NCBI GenBank assembly: GCA_022885665.1 | Contig: JAGQDJ010000619.1 | Coordinates: 44,253 to 108,252, forward strand | Origin: Triops longicaudatus | Lineage: Eukaryota; Arthropoda; Branchiopoda; Notostraca; Triopsidae | Direction of reading: 5' to 3' | Length of the DNA stretch: 64,000 bases | Shown here: positions 59,404-64,000 of the stretch, piece by piece | How positions within the stretch are numbered: the first letter of the stretch is position 1 | Layout: every line of letters starts with the position of its first letter | The notes under the pieces: model-generated | Database searches by the model: none | What the model was told of the DNA's origin: nothing | Seen by the model: only the letters and a program-made list of their open reading frames with translations | Position numbers and translations under genes: made by a program

Positions 59404-61521
59404 TGAAGAAACTGCACAATAATCAAAAATTTCATTGGTATATTATTAAAATTTTTAAGGTAATGGTTACACTAATTTCTGTATGATTTAAACGAACTGA
59501 GAAGTGGATTTAAGACGGTTACTGTGGTCAAAAGGTTGACGAAGCTTGGGAAGCTTCCTTTTGTTTTTGTTGTTATATCACAAAGTAGATAAACAATCTT
59601 AGGGGGTTTTACTCTAGAAAACTGACAAAATAGGGACACAAGGGGAGTATTGGAGCAACTACTTTGCAAATATAAGGTGTGATGGTGCGTTATCTACAGC
59701 AAAGGTGATATTTTGTGTGACTTGTAAATATTCTCTTTGTTTTGCTTACAGGACGCGCGTGTGTAACCGTCTCAAAGAACCGCTCTCTGGACCGCTTTCC
59801 CACCACAAGAACACTCTTTTTCATAGGCGATAGTATACAACCCAGATCGGTTAACAATTTCCACCACAATATTTCACTATAAACAGCAAGATTACCTCGA
59901 TAATTACAGATATTCCACGAAAACTATTCACAATTGTATACATTCAAACGCCATCACGCTCAACGAGCTCTCACTTCTCACCCGGCTTGGTTATGCTTGG
60001 GCGCTGTTCCGCAACGCGCCAAACAAACACAAAAGACCCCAGCGCGCTGAACTGTCCCTTCTAAGCAAGGATGGCTTACTATGGGATTTTTTTTATTACA
60101 AATTCACGCAAATTTCTCCTTTATGGCTTGTGCGAATCATCTTTTCAAAGAAAATCGACTATTTAGCTTTGTTTCAAGGGATTTTTGCACTATCGCACAG
60201 GTTTCATTGTCAACTCCGAGCTCTTTTTAAAGCCTAAAATCAATGGCCGGATACAAGAACCTGAAAAACTTAATTGCGAATGTTAAGTCGTTAACTTAAT
60301 AATACATGTACCTCGAAACCTGATTTAAGACAATTTAAGTCTATATTGTTATTCCCTCCTCTCCTGACTATGGCCATTACGGAAGATATAGGTTACAGGG
60401 GAGTTAGAATATCTATTTGAGAAGTCTCTTTCAATAAGTTCCGTTATGTAAATTTTTACAACTTAATTCCTTTTATAACGAACCAAAAGGTCTCGCGTAC
60501 CTAAGTGTATAGTAAAAGCTTCAGAGATAACGAATTTCGATAGAACGAACCGTTTTTACAGGCTCGGAGAGGTCCGTGGTAACGAGGTTTTACTGGAGCT
60601 CTCAAAATACCCGGACGTAAATAAAAAGTGAGAGACTAATGGGATTACATCAGATAATCGAAAATTACAGTAAAATCTCTAAACAATAAAACTTGTCCAC
60701 TATATCACACAATCCGTTTAAAAAAGGGTCCGTTATAATGAGAATCTACTGTAGTTTCATTCTGTGCCACAGTGTTCTCTAACGAACAGCTGCTGAATCA
60801 TACAGTAAAATTTCGCTAAAACGAACCTCTCTCGATGTATTAAAAAGCTTCAGTATATACAAAGTTTGTTACATCGTACGCTTTTTCTTTGTATTTACGT
60901 ACATCAGGGCCTTACGATCCGTCTCATGTAGCCAACAGTTCGTTGTCGAAGTGTTTTTTTTTTTTTATTTTACAAAATTCCATTATACATGATTATTTTC
61001 TTTACAACCCTACATCCGTGAAGAGTCCTGATGCGAAATTCTTGCAAAAAGCTTTCTCATAATTAGATGGGCGTCGCAAAGGGAGTTGGGGGTTCACCAA
61101 TAATTGGTCAAAAGCTGATTCGGTATCGCGAGTCGATAAAATCGTCAAGTACAGTCGGTACAATTAAGGCTCCATCCCCCCACCCTCACAATGAAAACAT
61201 TTTCACGACGCACATGCATAAATATGGGCTCTTCATGCCAGATTTGGCGTTCTATGCCTTTTTATGAAATAACTTGTTATTTTCTTGACGTTTTTATCCA
61301 TGTTTCCTGGAAGTAAGTAAATTAAGTCTCTTGTTACCCGTTCCAACCATGTTTTCATATGAAATTTCATTGTTTTATACAGAAACACTTGCTCAAAGTT
61401 GACATTCTCTATACCATCCAACCATGTTCACTCCAACGACCGTGCTGTTTCTTACGAAATTGGGCAAACAAAAGAAGAAAAAAAGAGATCTTTCCTTATT
61501 CTTTACATTAGCACCAACACT
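59404..61521. other. Pumilio upstream region and TFIIB 3' region
   Basis: Just upstream of the Pumilio ATG is an acceptor (AG at 59412-59413) and, about 335 bp further, a candidate donor (CCT|GTAAGC near 59747), implying a 5'UTR exon around 59748-60000, where the promoter is expected. From 60.4 to 60.98 kb lie pogo-like MITE fragments. A minus-strand AATAAA at 60964-60969 is the nearest canonical poly(A) signal for TFIIB, giving a 3'UTR of about 550 nt. Confidence 0.5.
60666..60753. mobile_element. Compact 88-bp MITE with TA flanks
   Basis: It begins TACAGTAAAATCTCTAAAC and ends in GTTATAATGAGAATCTACTGTA. The first and last 14 or so bases after the flanking TA are inverted matches (CAGTARAWTCTC). 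This is the smallest and most complete-looking copy of the CGTTATAACGA family here. More fragments lie around it (GTAACGAGGTTTTACTGG near 60580 and ACAGTAAAATTTCGCTAAAA near 60803). Confidence 0.6.
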
Positions 61522-63327
61522 TTATAACTGAGGCAGCTGTTCAATGGGAGTAGCGAAAGCAAAATCTTCAGGGAATAACTCCGCTGCCCGCGGATACATA
61601 AGTTTATACGACTGACGAATGGTTACGTCAGCCACGCCCGCAATGTCCCCAATTTCCTTCTGGGTTCGTTTGTCTTCCGACGCTTGCGATGCCATGTAAA
61701 TAGCAGCTGCTGCCACGGAAATCGGTGACCGACCTGGTACAATGTCCAATTCCACTGCTTTGCGCGCAATGTGCGATGCTGCGCGCTGAACAGCCACCGG
61801 AAGCCCTAAAATTAGTTTAAAAGAATTAAATAAATGCATGCATCAAACGTTAGGATGTTTGTAAATTCTCGTAAAATTCGAAAGCGAAAGAAAAAATAGG
61901 AATGGCGTTATCTTGCAAACGATTCCCACTTTATTACCCAAATTGGAGCAAAATCTCGACATAAAGTCTCCCGTTGTAATAAGATCGACACTGGTTTCCA
62001 AAGCTTTCAAAATGAGTTTGAAACAACGACCAATTTCCTTCTTGCTGACTTTGCTAACAGCACAAATTTCCTGCAATCATAAATACACACATTAATTCCA
62101 AACAATAACAGAATGAAACAAGAACGCAAAAAATCATGAAGAAAAGTATAATTATCCTATCGGAAAAAAATAAACAAACAAAAAACTGCAAAAAAATAAA
62201 TAAATAAACTGCAAGAAATTATGGAGTCATGAAGCTCAATAGATGACACGTCAATCGCTCAAATTGCTTTAATTCCACTTTATAACAAGACTATACTGTA
62301 ATAATTAAGTATTCATAATTTAAGATAACCGCCGATTGCTTCTTAATATATAAGGAAAAACGAGTTTAATGTTTGAATTTTAAAATAAATTCGTAGGACG
62401 GGTGTAAACCTTGAAAGTACGAGGAACGCCTTCTTGACGACAGGCTATGTACAAGCACGCTGAGGCAATGGCATCATTTGCTCTGCCTTTCAAGTTCTTG
62501 CCGTCGTGAACTTGCTTGAACAAGTTGTTCGCGCGGTCCACAATGGTTTTAGGCAAATTAATACGGTCAGCCATCGTGTTGATCTCTTTGAAGGCATTAA
62601 TAAGCGCCCGGTCTGAACTGCTCACCTAGAAAAACAAAGAAAATCAGCCATGAAACATGCTCTATTATTCTTATTCCTCTTTTTAAATAAAATCTGTACC
62701 CCTTCATCAATTTATAAACTAAATAAATTTAACCGAGCTTCCAAATTTGTTTTAAGTTACATTTGTTTTAAGTGAATTAAAAATCATGTTTGTTTCAAGT
62801 ATACCAGTTCGAAGCAGTAAACCGAGGCGTATACTGAATAGGTGTTTTTCTTACTAAAGCTGTTAGCAAACAGCTTTAGTATTTTATTTATTTATTATTA
62901 TTATTATTTTAGTAAGACTAAGCACAATAATTAAAGTTGTCCTACTGTTCTTCGGTTCTGGTACTTAGCAGCACCAAATTCGTCAAAAGACGCAGAGCCA
63001 GTGCCGGGACCAATCATGGTCGATAGATCCGTGCCGTTGAGTAACGGATTTTCGGATCCACCCACACGGGAAGGGTCTGCGTTAGCTTTTTCATTGCTAA
63101 ACGTACGCCATTCTGAGCCTACGTCAATCACGCGGTCACCGACTACTAAACCGCATTCGGAACAAATCTGATCGCCAGCACGGTAATCTTCGATTAAGGG
63201 TGCGTCCGGATGAGCTAGGCAACAAATCCGGTTTGTTACATCTCTAAATACAATCAACAGTCTGATTACAGCCTCTGCATCTTTACTCATAAGAATTATT
63301 GAACATTTACCTTGAAGTTGACGCCAT
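61522..63327 (-). CDS. GTF2B: Transcription initiation factor IIB
   Basis: Five coding exons (63327-63311, 63243-62946, 62625-62410, 62070-61938 and 61805-61522) give 315 aa, against 316 in human. TFIIB bridges TBP-bound promoters and RNA polymerase II in the nucleus. The zinc ribbon ligands are C14, H17, C33 and C36. The B-reader/linker region with SEWRTFSNEK follows, then the two cyclin-like repeats (about 106-200 and 200-295), ending in PIEQLPQL. The first exon is only 17 nt (encoding MASTS plus two bases of Arg) and is spliced by a 67-nt intron. This start fits the conserved family N-terminus better than the in-frame ATG at 63290, which would read through the intron. All phases close. Confidence 0.96.
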
Positions 63328-64000
63328 GCCTGGGGCGATCACAAGGCAACAATGAAAAAAAAGCCCTTGGCTTCCAACGCCGAGAACGAAACACTTTCTT
63401 TCCAATTGTTGGAAATTTTCCTTGTGGCTCTAAATAAAATATTCATCAGTTACGTATTACTGGATCAAGAGATATGAAAATCATGAGAAATTTAAGCATC
63501 CGACGGTTAGGTGTTTCTTAGGAAACACAAGTTAAAATATAAATAACGTCATAATATCGGGATACAACTAAGAACACTTGTGTGTTAGTCTAGGATTGCT
63601 TTTAAAAATGTTTCCTAGTTTTCAAGGCAAAATTAGCACTGAGCAAGCAAAATTTGCGTTAAGGACATTCCCCGCCAACTTATTTGAAAGAATTTCCTTT
63701 TGATCACATAAGGAGTACAGTATTCTAGCAATGCAAAAGTCATTCATTAGAACGGAGATACGTTTTACCTTTCTTTTCGGTCGTTATGTAGAGCTCAGTC
63801 ATGTATTTTTGTACAGTCTGAAATGTGTACGACAAAGAGCGCAACAAACAAGAATCTAATGCGGGGTTGCCACTTTGCAAGAATATGAATATTTAAATTG
63901 CGTACCTAGGAAGGTTGGGTTAATAATGCATACAGTGTGCTCTGAACAAAAGATCTCATACGCTTACGCTATCCATACCCTGCCTGCTTAGAAGTATATA
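63328..64000. other. TFIIB upstream region
   Basis: The first 90 bp or so upstream of the ATG is GC-richer and probably the 5'UTR and core promoter of TFIIB. The remainder to the window edge is AT-rich with no recognisable gene, repeat end or RNA gene. Confidence 0.4.

Noticed and set aside
63244..63290. ATG at 63290 as the TFIIB start
   Set aside because: The translated segment (MSKDAEAVIRLLIVF) is unlike the family, whereas the 17-nt upstream exon with good splice sites restores the conserved MASTSR start.
1..64000. tRNA, snRNA, rRNA or CRISPR loci
   Set aside because: I scanned by eye for T-loop-like motifs, U1-U6 signatures and regular spaced repeats, and found nothing convincing. The repeat arrays have irregular, diverged units and no spacer structure. 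A covariance-model scan would be decisive.

Overview
This window is animal nuclear DNA: eight protein genes with GT-AG introns, many of them 45-70 nt, set in AT-rich non-coding DNA. No tRNA, rRNA, CRISPR array or prokaryote-style operon was seen. The proteins are all metazoan housekeeping or regulatory types. The linker segments of the Pumilio protein (for example RRDSFDR, YGMTPWGMF, YQVIPAFYD and a C-terminal LGPIGPP) look arthropod-like to me from memory. I therefore favour an arthropod or other invertebrate, but the species is not resolved.

Layout. 1-11026 has no recognisable gene; it holds transposon-like repeats and a CpG-rich patch. 11027-12382 (+) is a four-finger C2H2 zinc-finger gene. 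It converges on a METTL25/METTL25B-type methyltransferase, 12733-14355 (-). That gene starts only 94 bp downstream of the stop of PITRM1, the mitochondrial presequence protease, 14450-17527 (-), whose whole coding region is one exon. OPA1, the mitochondrial inner-membrane dynamin, runs 19357-26592 (+) in 18 coding exons and is divergent from PITRM1. PSME3 (PA28-gamma), 27883-29925 (-), has six coding exons and converges on OPA1. About 8.6 kb of repeat-bearing intergenic and upstream DNA follows. The G-protein beta subunit gene (340 aa) is at 38519-41975 (+). It converges, across 4.36 kb of probable 3'UTR sequence, on Pumilio, 46334-59403 (-, 12 coding exons, 1183 aa). TFIIB, 61522-63327 (-, five coding exons including a 17-nt first exon, 315 aa), closes the window.

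The genes do not form one pathway. PITRM1 and OPA1 are both mitochondrial and sit head to head. PITRM1 and the methyltransferase are in tight tandem with an acceptor-like site just before the second ATG, a layout like SL trans-spliced operons, although ordinary 5' ends would also explain it.

Non-coding DNA is dominated by two repeat families. One has TIR-like ends of the form CAGTAGAATCTCGTTATAACG, resembling Tigger/pogo-type MITEs (4.98-5.4, 33.4-35.8, 58.4 and 60.4-60.9 kb). The other has CCGGATGTAAGAGAC-type ends and forms irregular tandem arrays, best seen in an OPA1 intron (22.6-23.7 kb), with relatives at 5.8-6.4, 35.9-36.4 and 54.0-54.8 kb. A third small motif family lies in the largest G-beta intron. 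I found no clear new biological system; the best leads are the possible operon, the symmetric OPA1 exons and the tandem MITE-like arrays. Exon borders were placed by eye from splice sites, reading phase and family homology.
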